Positions 26,499 through 37,055 are shown, counted from the stretch's first letter. The stretch: DNA of 64,000 bases from Kocuria sp. (GCA_030524035.1 JAUNHG010000005.1:1-64000), one strand, 5' to 3'. Numbers and translations are program-made. Notes: generated from the sequence alone by a model not told the origin.

Positions 26499-29462
26499 AT
26501 GAGTTCCCCAGCAGCCACGGAAACAGCAGCATTCGGTGCTGACACCCACGCGTTTGTGGACCGGCATATTGGTCCCGGATCACAGCAGACAGAGCACTTA
26601 CTGCAAACAGTCGGGGTGTCCTCCCTCGGCGAGTTAGTGGACCGGGCCATCCCAGCCAGCATTCGTCAGGAACAGGCGCTGAACCTTCCCCCCGCGCTGA
26701 CCGAAGCGCAAGTGTTGGCTGAGCTGCGCCGAATCGCTCAACGTAACGACCCCGGTACCCCCATGATTGGGCAGGGTTTCTACGGAACCATCACCCCACC
26801 CGTGGTGGCCCGCAACCTGCTGGAGTCCCCGGCCTGGTACACCGCATACACGCCGTACCAGCCGGAAATCTCCCAAGGGCGGCTGGAACTTCTGCTGACC
26901 TTCCAAACCATGGTGCAGGACTTAACGGGCTTGCCCATCGCCAACGCGTCCCTGCTTGATGAAGCGTCGTCGGTGGTGGAAGCCGCTTTGTTAATGGCAC
27001 GGGCCAATCGCAACGTCAAAAACGGTGTGATCCTGGTGGATCAGGATCTTTTCCCGCAGTCCTTGGCCATACTTCCGGGGCGCGCCCGTGCGGTCGGCAT
27101 GGATCTGCGCATTATGGATCTTTCCCTGGGTCTGCCGGAAATTTCGGAAGCGATTGCCGGAGTGATTGTGCAACAGTCCGGGTCGTCAGGACGGCTGCGG
27201 GACTGGTCCCCACTCATTCAAGCTGCGCATGACCGTAACGCACTGGTCACCGTGGTCGCTGATCTGCTGGCCCTCACCCTGGTGAAATCCCCTGGAGACA
27301 TGGGTGCGGACATCTCCGTGGGTACCTCTCAGCGTTTTGGGGTGCCTCTGTTCGCCGGTGGTCCGCACGCCGCTTTCATGGCGGTATCTGATGGTTTACA
27401 GCGTTCCATGCCTGGGCGCCTGGTGGGTGTCAGCCACGACGACGCCGGACGCCCCGCCTACCGCCTGGCCCTCCAGACCCGCGAGCAGCACATTCGTCGG
27501 GAAAAAGCCACGTCCAATATCTGCACCGCCCAGGCGCTGCTGGCCGAAGCCGCCGCGTGCTACGCCGCCTACCATGGGCCGGAAGGCTTAACTGCCATAG
27601 CCCGGCGTGTCCACGGTTATGCCCAAACTTTGGCCGATGCCCTGCGTGCAGGCGGTGTTGAGCTAGTGGCTGACCAGATCTTTGACACCGTGGTGGCTCG
27701 TGTGCCGGGGCGGGTGGACCAGATCATGGCCGCCGCAGCCCAGCAGGGAATTGACCTGCGCCGCGTGGACGATGAACACGTGGGAGTGTCCACGGATGAA
27801 AAGACCACGGCAGCAGAAATCACCGCTGTGCTGGAAGCCTTTGGGGTGGATGCTGTTGGGCTGGATTTTGAAGATGTCCCCTTGCCCGCAGAGCTGGCCC
27901 GGACCAGTGCTTTCCTCACGCATGAGAACTTCCACGCCTACCGTTCCGAAACCCGCATGATGCGGTGGTTGCGGCGTCTGGCGGATCGGGACCTAGCCCT
28001 GGACCGCACCATGATCCCCTTGGGCTCATGCACCATGAAGCTCAATGCGGCGGTGGAAATGGCAGCGATTACCTGGCCAGAATTTGCCGACGTCCACCCC
28101 TACTCACCGGCTGAACGCATGCAAGGTTGGCAAGAATTGGTAACAGACTTGGAAGACCGGCTGGCGGAAATCACGGGGTACGCCAAAGTGTCCGTGCAAC
28201 CGAACGCCGGTTCACAAGGGGAGCTCGCCGGGCTATTAGCCATCCGTCGGTGGCACATTTCCCGGGGGGATGAACAACGTGATGTGTGCCTGATTCCGGC
28301 TTCCGCCCACGGCACTAATGCGGCCTCCGCTGTACTGGCAGGGCTGCGGGTGCGTGTGGTCAAGACTGCCCCTAACGGCACCATTGATTCCGACGACCTA
28401 GCGGCAGCCATTGCGGAACACGATGGCAGGGTGGCCGCAATCATGATCACCTACCCATCCACTCACGGGGTGTTTGAGTCTGAAGTCCGCGGGGTGTGTG
28501 ACACTGTGCACGCAGCTGGTGGCCAGGTGTACGTGGATGGGGCGAACCTCAATGCCATGGTGGGGCTGGCTCAGCCGGGGCGATTCGGCGGCGATGTTTC
28601 TCACCTGAACCTACACAAAACCTTCTGCATTCCGCACGGTGGCGGTGGCCCCGGCGTCGGCCCCGTAGCGGTGGCTGAGCACCTGGTGCCTTTTCTGCCC
28701 GGCGATCCGTTGGCGGGTGACCCTGGGCGGCCCGCAGTGGGTGGTGACAACGCACACGACGGCGGGGTTCATGACGCCGCTGCGGTCGGCAGGGGTCTGC
28801 CGGTGTCCAGTACTCGTTGGGGGTCCACTGGTGTGTTGCCCATTTCCTGGGCGTACTTGGCTCTCATGGGTGGGGAAGGGCTGACCAAGGCGTCATCCGT
28901 GGCGCTGCTGAACGCCAACTACTTAGCTCAACGGCTGCACGAGCACTTCCCGATTCTTTACACCGGGGATCATGGGTTGGTGGCCCACGAATGCATCTTA
29001 GATTTTCGTAAGCTCACGGCCCGTTCCGGGATCACGGTGGCGGATGTGTCCAAACGCTTGATCGACTACGGATTTCACGCACCTACCGAATCCTTCCCGG
29101 TGAACGGCACGCTCATGGTGGAACCCACCGAATCCGAAGATCTCACTGAACTGGATCGGTTTGTGGACACGATGATTGCTATCCGGGAAGAAATCGAGGC
29201 AGTCGCCACTGGCCAGGTGGCGGCGGATGATTCCGTGTTGCGCCATGCGCCACATACTGCCGCTGTGCTGGCCAGCGACAACTGGGATCGCGCCTACAGT
29301 CGCGAACAGGCTGCTTTCCCACTGCCGGAACTGCGGGTGGACAAATATTTCCCGCCGGTGGGCCGTATTGACGGCGCTCACGGGGATCGCAATCTGGTGT
29401 GCTCTTGCCCGCCGCCCGAAGCCTTCGCAGAAACCACATCGCAGGAGGAAACCGCCTCATGA
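26499..29462 (+). CDS. gcvP: Glycine dehydrogenase (P protein, decarboxylating)
   Basis: This 987-aa PLP enzyme decarboxylates glycine and passes the aminomethyl group to the lipoyl arm of GcvH. The N-terminal half begins with FVDRHIGPG and has [14 protein letters not shown]; the C-terminal half has [18 protein letters not shown] with the PLP-Lys near residue 708. After FLPGDPLAG there is an acidic, Gly-rich insertion of roughly twenty residues (about 735-765), where other members go straight to a PxxAxxWGSxxILPISW segment. The start at MSSPAATE follows CAGGAG. gcvT overlaps its end. Confidence 0.94.
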   Translation: MSSPAATETAAFGADTHAFVDRHIGPGSQQTEHLLQTVGVSSLGELVDRAIPASIRQEQALNLPPALTEAQVLAELRRIAQRNDPGTPMIGQGFYGTITPPVVARNLLESPAWYTAYTPYQPEISQGRLELLLTFQTMVQDLTGLPIANASLLDEASSVVEAALLMARANRNVKNGVILVDQDLFPQSLAILPGRARAVGMDLRIMDLSLGLPEISEAIAGVIVQQSGSSGRLRDWSPLIQAAHDRNALVTVVADLLALTLVKSPGDMGADISVGTSQRFGVPLFAGGPHAAFMAVSDGLQRSMPGRLVGVSHDDAGRPAYRLALQTREQHIRREKATSNICTAQALLAEAAACYAAYHGPEGLTAIARRVHGYAQTLADALRAGGVELVADQIFDTVVARVPGRVDQIMAAAAQQGIDLRRVDDEHVGVSTDEKTTAAEITAVLEAFGVDAVGLDFEDVPLPAELARTSAFLTHENFHAYRSETRMMRWLRRLADRDLALDRTMIPLGSCTMKLNAAVEMAAITWPEFADVHPYSPAERMQGWQELVTDLEDRLAEITGYAKVSVQPNAGSQGELAGLLAIRRWHISRGDEQRDVCLIPASAHGTNAASAVLAGLRVRVVKTAPNGTIDSDDLAAAIAEHDGRVAAIMITYPSTHGVFESEVRGVCDTVHAAGGQVYVDGANLNAMVGLAQPGRFGGDVSHLNLHKTFCIPHGGGGPGVGPVAVAEHLVPFLPGDPLAGDPGRPAVGGDNAHDGGVHDAAAVGRGLPVSSTRWGSTGVLPISWAYLALMGGEGLTKASSVALLNANYLAQRLHEHFPILYTGDHGLVAHECILDFRKLTARSGITVADVSKRLIDYGFHAPTESFPVNGTLMVEPTESEDLTELDRFVDTMIAIREEIEAVATGQVAADDSVLRHAPHTAAVLASDNWDRAYSREQAAFPLPELRVDKYFPPVGRIDGAHGDRNLVCSCPPPEAFAETTSQEETAS

Positions 29463-30616
29463 ACACCCAAAACTCTCAGCCTACGCCCCTTACCCACATT
29501 CATGAACGCTTGGGTGCATCCTTCACCGACTTTGGTGGCTGGTGGATGCCGCTGCGTTACGGTTCCGACGTCGCTGAGCATCAGGCTGTGCGGCAGGCTG
29601 TCGGTATCTTTGACCTTTCCCACATGGGGGAAATATCCGTCACCGGCCCGGACGCTGCCGCCTTTTTGGACTATTCCTTGGTGGGGCGGTTATCCGCGAT
29701 TGAGGTGGGTAAGGCCAAGTACTCGTTACTGTGTAACACCTCAGGGGGGGTAGTCGACGACCTGATCACTTATCGGCTGGGGCAGGATGATTTTCTTGTG
29801 GTCCCCAACGCTGCTAATACGGCGGAGGTGCTGGCTGCGTTGCAGGAACGCTCCACTACCGCTGACGGGCACAGATTTGAGGTCAACATTGAGGACCAGA
29901 CAACAACAACAGCACTGATCGCAGTTCAAGGCCCGGCATCACAAACCGTTCTTCTGGAAGTTGTTGCCCCGGAGTATGCCGATGCGGTGACACAACTGCG
30001 TTATTACGCGATTGTTGACGTCGTGATCAACACCCCCGATGGCTCCCTGCCGGTGAAGCTGGCGCGTACCGGGTACACCGGGGAAGACGGATTTGAAATT
30101 TACGTGGACACGCAACACAACACTGCCGCTGCCGAACAGCTATGGCACCGGCTAACGGAAACCGGTGCCGCCCACGGCATGGTGCCCTGTGGGTTGGCCG
30201 CCCGGGATTCCTTGCGGTTAGAGGCCGGAATGCCACTGCACGGGCATGAATTGTCCGCCGATATTGATCCTTATAGTGCGGGTCTGGGGCCCGTAGTGGC
30301 GCTGAAAAGCAAGGAAGATTTTGTGGGCCGTGATGCTTTGGCTGCGATCAAAAACAACGGTCCGGAACGCACGCTGGTGGGCCTGGCTCACGCCACCAAA
30401 CGCGCTGCCCGGCCTGGATACCCTGTGCTGCATAACGGTGAGGTCATAGGTGAAGTCACCTCCGGCGCACCGAGCCCCACGCTGGGGCATGCCATTGCGT
30501 TGGCTTTCGTGCCGCCTGAATTCGCTGACATTGGCACAGAGGTGGATGTGGATCTTCGGGGTAAACCCACCCCATTCACTGTGGTAAAACTTCCGTTTTA
30601 TCAGCGCGAACGTTGA
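29459..30616 (+). CDS. gcvT: Aminomethyltransferase (T protein)
   Basis: This 385-aa enzyme moves the one-carbon unit from aminomethyl-GcvH to tetrahydrofolate and releases ammonia. [38 protein letters not shown] and [22 protein letters not shown] are all family motifs, the last with the catalytic Asp. The ATG overlaps the gcvP stop (ATGA), so translation is coupled. Ending near YQRER, it has normal length. Confidence 0.95.
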   Translation: MNTQNSQPTPLTHIHERLGASFTDFGGWWMPLRYGSDVAEHQAVRQAVGIFDLSHMGEISVTGPDAAAFLDYSLVGRLSAIEVGKAKYSLLCNTSGGVVDDLITYRLGQDDFLVVPNAANTAEVLAALQERSTTADGHRFEVNIEDQTTTTALIAVQGPASQTVLLEVVAPEYADAVTQLRYYAIVDVVINTPDGSLPVKLARTGYTGEDGFEIYVDTQHNTAAAEQLWHRLTETGAAHGMVPCGLAARDSLRLEAGMPLHGHELSADIDPYSAGLGPVVALKSKEDFVGRDALAAIKNNGPERTLVGLAHATKRAARPGYPVLHNGEVIGEVTSGAPSPTLGHAIALAFVPPEFADIGTEVDVDLRGKPTPFTVVKLPFYQRER

Positions 30617-30650
30617 ATTTTTAGTCCCTCATCTGCGAAAGGAAAAGATC

Positions 30651-31037
30651 ATGAGCGCCATCGATAAAGTCAACAAGGAATACCGTTACTCCGCCGAACA
30701 CGAATGGGTCGACAATGCGTCCCCAGCCAAAATTGGGTTGTCCCAGATTGCCGTGGACGCGCTGGGGGAAGTGGTGTACATCGATCTTCCCGAGGCGGGC
30801 GGTACCGTGACCGCCGGGGAGGTCTGTGGAGAGGTTGAGTCCACCAAGTCCGTGTCCGAAATTTATTCTCCCGTGACTGGCACGGTAGTTGGCGTCAACG
30901 ACGCCGTGATCGACGACCCCGCCCTGCTCAACTCAGACCCATACGGCGCGGCGTGGTTATTTACCGTTCAGGTGGAATCTGAAGGTGAATTACTTTCCCC
31001 TGAAGAGTATGCCGCAGCCCAGGACGACGACGGGTAA
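30651..31037 (+). CDS. gcvH: Glycine cleavage H protein
   Basis: This 128-aa carrier shuttles the aminomethyl group on a lipoyl-lysine. The lipoylation segment GEVESTKSVSEIYSPV holds the Lys near residue 66, and the N-terminal RYSAEHEWV is typical. AAAGGAAAAG lies upstream of the ATG. No lipoate synthase or ligase gene is in the window, so lipoylation depends on genes elsewhere. Confidence 0.95.
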   Translation: MSAIDKVNKEYRYSAEHEWVDNASPAKIGLSQIAVDALGEVVYIDLPEAGGTVTAGEVCGEVESTKSVSEIYSPVTGTVVGVNDAVIDDPALLNSDPYGAAWLFTVQVESEGELLSPEEYAAAQDDDG

Positions 31038-31047
31038 GGAAAAACTT

Positions 31048-32475
31048 ATGGTAGTCAGCGTTTTTGAGCTGTTCAGCATCGGTGTGGGGCCGTCGTCTTC
31101 CCACACCGTGGGGCCCATGCGAGCGGCCGCCGATTTTGTCAGCGATCTGGTGGCAGCCGGATTACTGGAACGTGTGGGGTCCGTGGGAGTGGACTTGTAC
31201 GGTTCCCTCGCCTCCACGGGCCAGGGCCACGGGACGTTCACCGCAGTTCTTCTAGGGCTGGAAGGCCACCGCCCGGAACAGGTGGACCCGGACACCATTG
31301 ACCAACGCCGTGAGGCCTTGGGTGCGGGTGCCCCGCTACGGTTGGCGGACGTGGTTGACGGGGTGGGTCAGCCGGTCGAACTGGATTTCCATGAGGACGA
31401 TATTGTTCAAAGGCCCCTGACCTTGTTGCCGTATCACCCCAATGGCATGTGGTTCCGCGCCTTTGATCATCAAGGCAACCTGCTCAGTGAGCGGACTGCG
31501 TACTCCTGCGGGGGTGGCTTTGTGGTCGTTGACCCTCCAGAAGGTCAGGACCCCATGGTGGAAAACGACGACGTTGCCTTGCCCTATCCGTATAGAACGG
31601 CGGAAGAACTACTGGCTCTGTGCCACGAACACCAGTTGACGGTTACGCAGCTGGCCTTAGCCAACGAATGCGCCCGCCGGTCGGAAGCCGAAGTGCGTGA
31701 TGGGCTGGCCAAGATTGCCGACGTCATGGAGGAATCCAAGAACTCCAACCTGCGCCGTACCGGCTGCTTGCCCGGGGGGCTAACCGTTCGACGCCGTGCG
31801 CCTGGCTGGTACGAACGCTTAAAGGCAATGGATACCACGTTTGATCCCCAGTACTGGGTGGAGTGGGTCAATCTGGTGGCCTTAACCGTGAATGAGGAAA
31901 ACGCTTCCGGTGGCCGGATTGTGACGGCACCAACCAACGGTGCCGCTGGCATTGTGCCCGCCGTCATGTTCTATGCCACTCATTACACCCCGGCAGCCCG
32001 TGGACATGAGGCCCGCTCACGGGAACAGATTGTGGTGGATTACTTGTTGGCGGCGGGAGCTGTGGGGGCGTTGATCAAGGAACAGGCCTCTATTTCCGGT
32101 GCGGAAGTGGGGTGTCAGGGCGAGGTTGGTTCGGCGTCGTCCATGGCAGCGGCCGGCTTGGCGCAGGTGATGGGTGGTACCGCTCAACAGGTGGCCAATG
32201 CGGCGGAAATTGCCATGGAGCATCATTTGGGTCTGACCTGTGATCCCGTGGGCGGATTAGTGCAGGTGCCGTGCATCGAGCGCAACGCGATTGCTGCGGT
32301 CACGGCTGTTAATGCGGCTCGTATGGCGTTGTTTGAGGACGGCCCCACACATGTGAGCTTGGATCAGGTGGTACAGACCATGCGCGCCACGGGGGCTGAT
32401 ATGTCCGAGAAATACAAGGAGACGGCGCGCGGCGGCTTGGCGGTCAATGTCGGGGTCAACATCGTGGAGTGCTGA
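31048..32475 (+). CDS. sdaA: L-serine dehydratase (iron-sulfur type)
   Basis: This 475-aa enzyme deaminates L-serine to pyruvate with a 4Fe-4S cluster. The N-terminal beta domain has SIGVGPSSSHTVGPMRAAADF. The alpha domain has the NEENASGGRIVTAPTNGAAGIVPAV loop and Cys residues in EVGCQGEVGSA, LTCDPVGG and VQVPCIERN that suit cluster binding. The start is MVVSVFEL, 10 nt after gcvH with GGTAAGGAAAAA upstream. It is the last gene of the riboswitch operon, so glycine-derived serine can be drained to pyruvate. Confidence 0.93.
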   Translation: MVVSVFELFSIGVGPSSSHTVGPMRAAADFVSDLVAAGLLERVGSVGVDLYGSLASTGQGHGTFTAVLLGLEGHRPEQVDPDTIDQRREALGAGAPLRLADVVDGVGQPVELDFHEDDIVQRPLTLLPYHPNGMWFRAFDHQGNLLSERTAYSCGGGFVVVDPPEGQDPMVENDDVALPYPYRTAEELLALCHEHQLTVTQLALANECARRSEAEVRDGLAKIADVMEESKNSNLRRTGCLPGGLTVRRRAPGWYERLKAMDTTFDPQYWVEWVNLVALTVNEENASGGRIVTAPTNGAAGIVPAVMFYATHYTPAARGHEARSREQIVVDYLLAAGAVGALIKEQASISGAEVGCQGEVGSASSMAAAGLAQVMGGTAQQVANAAEIAMEHHLGLTCDPVGGLVQVPCIERNAIAAVTAVNAARMALFEDGPTHVSLDQVVQTMRATGADMSEKYKETARGGLAVNVGVNIVEC

Positions 32476-32629
32476 GAGTGACGCGGCCGCCGACAAAATT
32501 CCGTGCCCCGTCGTGCTGGTCAGGAGTTTTGAGTAAAAGATGTATTTACAATTAATCTATGTTCTGTGGGCTCTTTAGTGGTCACATGATACTGCATGTG
32601 CTCTGATGGTGGAGCGGACAGGACGACAT

Positions 32630-33214
32630 ATGGAACATACGATTGTTCGACGCCGCGTGGTGACGGCTGCTGTCTGGGCGGCACCTGTGATCGCGACGAG
32701 CACTGCCGCCCCGGCTTTTGCTGCGTCTACGGCTGTTTTTGGTGTGAACTTTGACGGTGGCGGTGGTGCGAATGGATACACCAACTCGGTCTATTTGAAC
32801 CTAGGGGTAGCGCAGGGTTACACCGCGCCGTTCACGCTTTCTGAGCCTCTGGTCGTCACCGTGGATGTGATCAGCATCAATGAAAACGCCACTCGTGAAC
32901 GCCTTTTTACCGCCGGGAGTTCCTACGGGAATCTTCAGCGGGGTGAATATAACGCCCAAACCCGTACTACTACCTTCGTGTGGACTTTACCGGCGGGCCA
33001 GCGTATCCCAACTGTGAGCACCGCCACGAATGTGCCAGATATTCTATTTTCGTTTGGCACCGGATTTACTTTGAGCGGTGGGCGCATCACTAATAAGGTG
33101 GTAGTGCGCAGTGTGACCGGCGGAACTATCACCCAGCCTTCCGCTTTGCCCATTGATTCCAGCGTGGTGCGTGATATCAACCAGTCAGCGGTTAGCCCCG
33201 ACGGTATTTACTAA
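32630..33214 (+). CDS. Secreted protein with Tat-like signal peptide
   Basis: This 194-aa protein has a signal peptide with an RRR motif (VRRRVVTAAVWAAPVIATS) and a probable AFA-A cleavage near residue 35. Such leaders are common in corynebacterial surface proteins. The mature part is rich in Thr, Ser, Val and Asn with alternating polar and hydrophobic residues, so it is probably all-beta. I recognise no domain. There is no LPxTG anchor, so it may be free or bind the wall. ATG at 32630 follows AGGA; a GTG-free extension of eight residues is possible. It stands alone after sdaA. Confidence 0.7.
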   Translation: MEHTIVRRRVVTAAVWAAPVIATSTAAPAFAASTAVFGVNFDGGGGANGYTNSVYLNLGVAQGYTAPFTLSEPLVVTVDVISINENATRERLFTAGSSYGNLQRGEYNAQTRTTTFVWTLPAGQRIPTVSTATNVPDILFSFGTGFTLSGGRITNKVVVRSVTGGTITQPSALPIDSSVVRDINQSAVSPDGIY

Positions 33215-33298
33215 ATCAACTGACCAGAGCCCCCTCGTGTGCCATAAGCCGATAGGGTGTGCCCGACAGGGCACGGGCGCGGCAACGGAGGGATGGCC

Positions 33299-34789
33299 AT
33301 GTATCTGGGAGTTGACATTGGAACCGGAAGCACCAAAGGGGTGCTGGTCGATGAGCATGGGCGGATTCACCACAAAAAGGTGGTGGAGCATATGATGTCC
33401 ACTCCACGGACGGGGTGGGCGGAGTTTGATGCTGAAGCTCAATGGTGGGCCGAGATCCAAGAAATTTGTCAGTACCTGACGACTGCTTGTACCGATCAGC
33501 CTCTTGATGGTGTGTGTGTCAGCGGTATGGGGCCCTGCCTGGTTCTGACCGACGCCAACCTGACTCCGGTGCGGCCCGCCATCCTGTATGGGGTGGATAC
33601 CAGAGCACAAGAGCAGATTGATCAGCTCACTCGGTCGCTGGGTGCGGAGGCTATCGTGGAATCGTGTGGCAATGCACTATCCAGTCAATCGGTGGGACCC
33701 AAGATGCGGTGGGTCCGGGATCACGAGCCTCAGAATTTTGCACGTTCACGTTACTGGTTCAGTGCACATAACTACATCGTGGCCAAATTAACTGGCGAAT
33801 ATACGGTAGATCACCACACGGCCAGTCAGTCCGACCCCCTCTATGACTTGGTTGCAGCCGGGTGGTCGTCTCCTTGGTACTCCCAGGTTGCTGAGCACTT
33901 GGAACCTCCGCGCCTGGTATGGCCAGCGGATGTGGTGGGTCGTATCACTGCTGAGGCCGCTGAATGTACCGGTATTGCAGTTGGCACCCCGGTGTGTGCG
34001 GGAACCATTGATGCGTGGGCGGAAGCCTGGGGGGCGGGGGTCCGGGACCCCGGGGACACTATGCTCCAGTACGGTTCTACTTTCTTTGTTATTCAGAACC
34101 TGAAGGAGCCATCCACCCATGCTCAGTTGTGGTCCACTGCCGGTGTTGCCCCCGAATCACGGTGTTTAGCGGCCGGGACCGCGACGTCCGGGAGCTTAAC
34201 CACGTGGTGGCGTCACTTGTGGGGTGATCCGGAGTTCAGTGATCTCGTGACGGCGGCTGCCCAGGTGCCTCCCGGGTCACGCGGGGTTATGGTTTTGCCG
34301 TATTTCGCGGGGGAACGCACCCCGATTTTTGATCCCGATGCTCGCGGTACGGTGACTGGGTTGACCTTATCCCACGGTGCACCGGAGCTGTTTCGGGCGA
34401 CGTACGAAGGAATTGCTTGCGGGGTTCGTCAGATTTTGGAGCTGCTGGAAGACGGCGCAGAGCGTCCTGAGCGCTTGGTGGCGGTTGGCGGCGGAACATC
34501 TTCTGATTTGTGGGTCCAGTTGGTGAGTAATATCACCGGGCGCACCCAGGAGGTCCCGGAGCAGACCATTGGGGCAGCTTATGGTGACGCCATGATGGTT
34601 GCGCAGACGGTGGGTGGTGTGGACACTCGCCGTTGGACGCGTGTGGAGCGCGTTGTGGAACCTCAGCAGGAACATCAAGCCCTCTATGAAGAAATTTTTG
34701 CGGATTTCACTCAGCTGTACGCCTTGAACCGAGAGCTTATGCATCGGTCAGCTGCACGACAGCGTCACGCTGAAAGCGAGGCGGATTGA
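33299..34789 (+). CDS. FGGY-family carbohydrate kinase
   Basis: This 496-aa kinase has the N-terminal phosphate motif YLGVDIGTGSTKGVLVD, the substrate region GVCVSGMGPCLV, and LPYFAGERTPIFDPDARG plus LVAVGGGTSSDLWVQLVSNITG in the C-terminal ATP-binding half. FGGY enzymes phosphorylate sugars and polyols such as xylulose, ribulose, glycerol and erythritol. The neighbouring SorC gene and polyol cluster suggest a tetritol or pentulose. GGAGG at 33287-33291 best serves the ATG at 33299. Its end overlaps the convergent regulator gene by 25 bp. Substrate is unknown. Confidence 0.85.
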   Translation: MYLGVDIGTGSTKGVLVDEHGRIHHKKVVEHMMSTPRTGWAEFDAEAQWWAEIQEICQYLTTACTDQPLDGVCVSGMGPCLVLTDANLTPVRPAILYGVDTRAQEQIDQLTRSLGAEAIVESCGNALSSQSVGPKMRWVRDHEPQNFARSRYWFSAHNYIVAKLTGEYTVDHHTASQSDPLYDLVAAGWSSPWYSQVAEHLEPPRLVWPADVVGRITAEAAECTGIAVGTPVCAGTIDAWAEAWGAGVRDPGDTMLQYGSTFFVIQNLKEPSTHAQLWSTAGVAPESRCLAAGTATSGSLTTWWRHLWGDPEFSDLVTAAAQVPPGSRGVMVLPYFAGERTPIFDPDARGTVTGLTLSHGAPELFRATYEGIACGVRQILELLEDGAERPERLVAVGGGTSSDLWVQLVSNITGRTQEVPEQTIGAAYGDAMMVAQTVGGVDTRRWTRVERVVEPQQEHQALYEEIFADFTQLYALNRELMHRSAARQRHAESEAD

Positions 34790-35733
34790 GGTTCGGCGAT
34801 TTCTAATGCCGTCGCTAAGGCCCGCGCGGTGGGTTCGTCCGTGACCAGGTAATGAAATAGTTCTTGTTTGGCGGCGGCGATGATGCTGGATGTTTTATCC
34901 ACCCCTGCAGCGACTGCGACGCGGTGCGGTATTCGCTGAAAAGTTTCCAACGGGATACGCACCATCCGCTCCGTTCCCGGGTAGTCAAGTATGGCCCCGT
35001 CGTGGTCAAAAAAGTGCAACGAGACGTCCCCGACTGCTGTGCTTAAGGATGAGTCTTCCACTGGAACGCCGCTGGTGATGGCGTTCCGCACCCGTGGAGG
35101 GGCACCAATGCCGACCAAGACGGCTGTAGCTCGTTCCCACAATGCCTGAATACGTTGGAATCCGGGGTCCGACTGCATGGCGGTAAAAATTGCTTCCGAT
35201 GGCATTGCTTCCGCAAAGATAAAGGTGGGCCGCGCTCCTATTTTGGTGGCGATGGTGCGCACGAGTTCGTTGGTTTGGAACCAGGGTTCGGGGTCTGCCT
35301 GCCCGCCGACGGAGGGCACAAGCACCACACCTGGCAATGCCGGAAGGTCCTGCAAGCTCAGTTCATAAACCGTTCGACCCGAAGCAATCACCACAACGTC
35401 ACCCGCGCGTAGTGGGAGCTGCTCCAGCAGGCGGCTGGTGGGTGGTAGCAATCCTGTGCCGAGGGACTGGGCCTGAGACCCTGGGGCGATATCCACGGAT
35501 CGGACCCCCAAGGCCGTGGCCAGTCTGCCACCAAGCTCCCCTAGATGTAGTGCGTCAGGGGGTGTGATGGTGATGGTGACCAACCCGGCTTCGCGCGCTT
35601 CGTCCAGCAGGCGACTGACCGTAGGACGTGAAATTCCTAGTCGCTGAGCGATCTGCGCTTGAGTCTGGCCTTGGTCGTAATAGGCCACGGCGGCGTCGTA
35701 GGCCAAGGAAAGTCGGTCGGCGGGTTCTGCCAC
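34765..35733 (-). CDS. SorC-family sugar-responsive regulator (EryD-like)
   Basis: This 322-aa protein has an N-terminal helix-turn-helix (YYDQGQTQAQIAQRLGISRP, about 18-37) and a C-terminal sugar-phosphate-binding SorC domain with VVIASGRTVYEL and VAVAAGVDKTSSIIAA. EryD, the erythritol repressor, has this layout. It is divergent from the eltD-like operon, and two dyads with ATGAACA/TGTTC arms lie between the starts. It likely represses the plus-strand polyol operon until a phosphorylated tetritol product accumulates. Confidence 0.88.
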   Translation of the reverse strand: MAEPADRLSLAYDAAVAYYDQGQTQAQIAQRLGISRPTVSRLLDEAREAGLVTITITPPDALHLGELGGRLATALGVRSVDIAPGSQAQSLGTGLLPPTSRLLEQLPLRAGDVVVIASGRTVYELSLQDLPALPGVVLVPSVGGQADPEPWFQTNELVRTIATKIGARPTFIFAEAMPSEAIFTAMQSDPGFQRIQALWERATAVLVGIGAPPRVRNAITSGVPVEDSSLSTAVGDVSLHFFDHDGAILDYPGTERMVRIPLETFQRIPHRVAVAAGVDKTSSIIAAAKQELFHYLVTDEPTARALATALEIAEPQSASLSA

Positions 35734-35763
35734 GGGGTCCCCTTTCTATGGACGCGAGCTTCC

Positions 35764-35779
35764 ATGAACATCTGTTCAT
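35764..35779. promoter_or_regulatory. Candidate SorC operator 1
   Basis: ATGAACATCTGTTCAT is a perfect 7-2-7 dyad, 31 bp upstream of the SorC start. It is placed to give autoregulation. Confidence 0.7.
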
Positions 35780-35869
35780 TCTATCGGCACATATTTCCGC
35801 CTTTTTCTTCCATGGAGACTGTTTATTCACCCTTGTCAAGTTGCTATTCTAGTGCACTTGTGCGTTTGC

Positions 35870-35911
35870 ATGAACATTTGTTCTTGACATCTGTTCAGTG
35901 GGGCCTACTCT
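35870..35911 (+). promoter_or_regulatory. Polyol operon promoter with overlapping operator 2
   Basis: ATGAACATTTGTTCTT (35870-35885) is a near-perfect match to operator 1. It overlaps a -35 box TTGACA (35884-35889); TACTCT (35906-35911) follows after 16 bp as -10. A further half site TGTTCAG (35892-35898) lies within the spacer. The first gene starts 41 bp later. Confidence 0.65.
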
Positions 35912-35951
35912 AAAGGGTGTTATTCGGATCACAAGGAAGTGAGGCGTGGTG

Positions 35952-37055
35952 ATGGTCGCACAGGCAACCACTCAAGAAATTCCAACCACCATGCAGGCGG
36001 TTGTGTGTCACGGGCCAGAGGAATACAGGATCGAAACGGTCGAACTCACAGAGCCCACGGAGCAGGAACTGCTGTTGCGCATGGAGGCTGTTGGCGTGTG
36101 TGCCAGCGACCTGAAGTGTTACCACGGTGCCGCCAAATTCTGGGGCGATGACAACCGACCTGCTTGGGCGCAGATCGGAATTGTGCCTGGTCACGAACTC
36201 GTGGGGCGTGTGATTGCCGGTGGCGCTGAGGCGTTAGAACGTCACCAAGTGCAAATTGGTGATCGCATCGTGCTTGAACAGATTGTGCCGTGTGAGCAGT
36301 GCCGCTATTGTTTGCGCGGGCAGTACTGGATGTGTGGTCCTCACGACATGTTTGGTTTCCGTAATTACCATGGCGGCATGGCGGAATACATGAAAGTTCC
36401 GTTCAATGCCCGAGTACACACTATTTCCGCAGACCTACCACCGCAGCAAGCGGCATTTGCTGAACCGCTGTCCTGTTCCCTCCACGCCGTAGAGCGGGCG
36501 GGGATCACTTTTGAGGACGTTGTGGTGGTCGCCGGTTGCGGTCCGATCGGACTTGGTGCGATTGCTGGGGCGAGCGCTAAGAGTCCTCTGAAAGTCATTG
36601 CCCTGGATATGGACGACGCCAAACTAGATCTTGCTGCCGCTTGTGGCGCGGACATGACCATCAACATTGGCCGTGAAGACGCCGTTGCCAGGATCAAAGA
36701 ATTGACTGACGGATACGGGGCGGATGTTTACATCGAATGTACCGGGCATCCTTCAGCTGTGGGCCAAGGTTTAAACCTGCTGCGCAAGCTGGGCACGTAC
36801 GTGGAGTACTCGGTCTTTGGCTCGGATGTCACGGTTGATTGGTCCATCATCTCCGATGACAAAGAACTAGATGTTCGTGGTGCTCACCTGGGCCCCCATT
36901 GCTGGCCAGCGGCCATTTCCATGATCGAATCCGGGCGCTTACCCATGGACCGTATCTGCACAGATCAGTTCCCTTTGGCCCAATTCCAAGAAGCCCTGGA
37001 TATGGTCGGCGACTCCGCGGGAGCCTCTGTCAAGGTTTCCATTCTGCCGAACTGA
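35952..37055 (+). CDS. eltD: Zinc-dependent alcohol dehydrogenase, erythritol/L-threitol dehydrogenase-like
   Basis: This 367-aa MDR enzyme has the catalytic Zn ligands in GVCASDLKCYHG and PGHE, the structural Zn cluster CEQCRYCLRGQYWMC, and the Rossmann motif VVAGCGPIGLGA. HGAAKFWGDDNRPAW, SVFGSDVTVDWSIISDD and VRGAHLGPHCWP match my memory of EltD, the enzyme that oxidises erythritol or L-threitol to erythrulose in Mycobacterium smegmatis. It heads the operon eltD, permease, kinase, isomerase, dehydrogenase. The ATG at 35952 is chosen after AAGGAAGTGAGG; two GTG codons just upstream are alternatives. Confidence 0.85.
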   Translation: MVAQATTQEIPTTMQAVVCHGPEEYRIETVELTEPTEQELLLRMEAVGVCASDLKCYHGAAKFWGDDNRPAWAQIGIVPGHELVGRVIAGGAEALERHQVQIGDRIVLEQIVPCEQCRYCLRGQYWMCGPHDMFGFRNYHGGMAEYMKVPFNARVHTISADLPPQQAAFAEPLSCSLHAVERAGITFEDVVVVAGCGPIGLGAIAGASAKSPLKVIALDMDDAKLDLAAACGADMTINIGREDAVARIKELTDGYGADVYIECTGHPSAVGQGLNLLRKLGTYVEYSVFGSDVTVDWSIISDDKELDVRGAHLGPHCWPAAISMIESGRLPMDRICTDQFPLAQFQEALDMVGDSAGASVKVSILPN

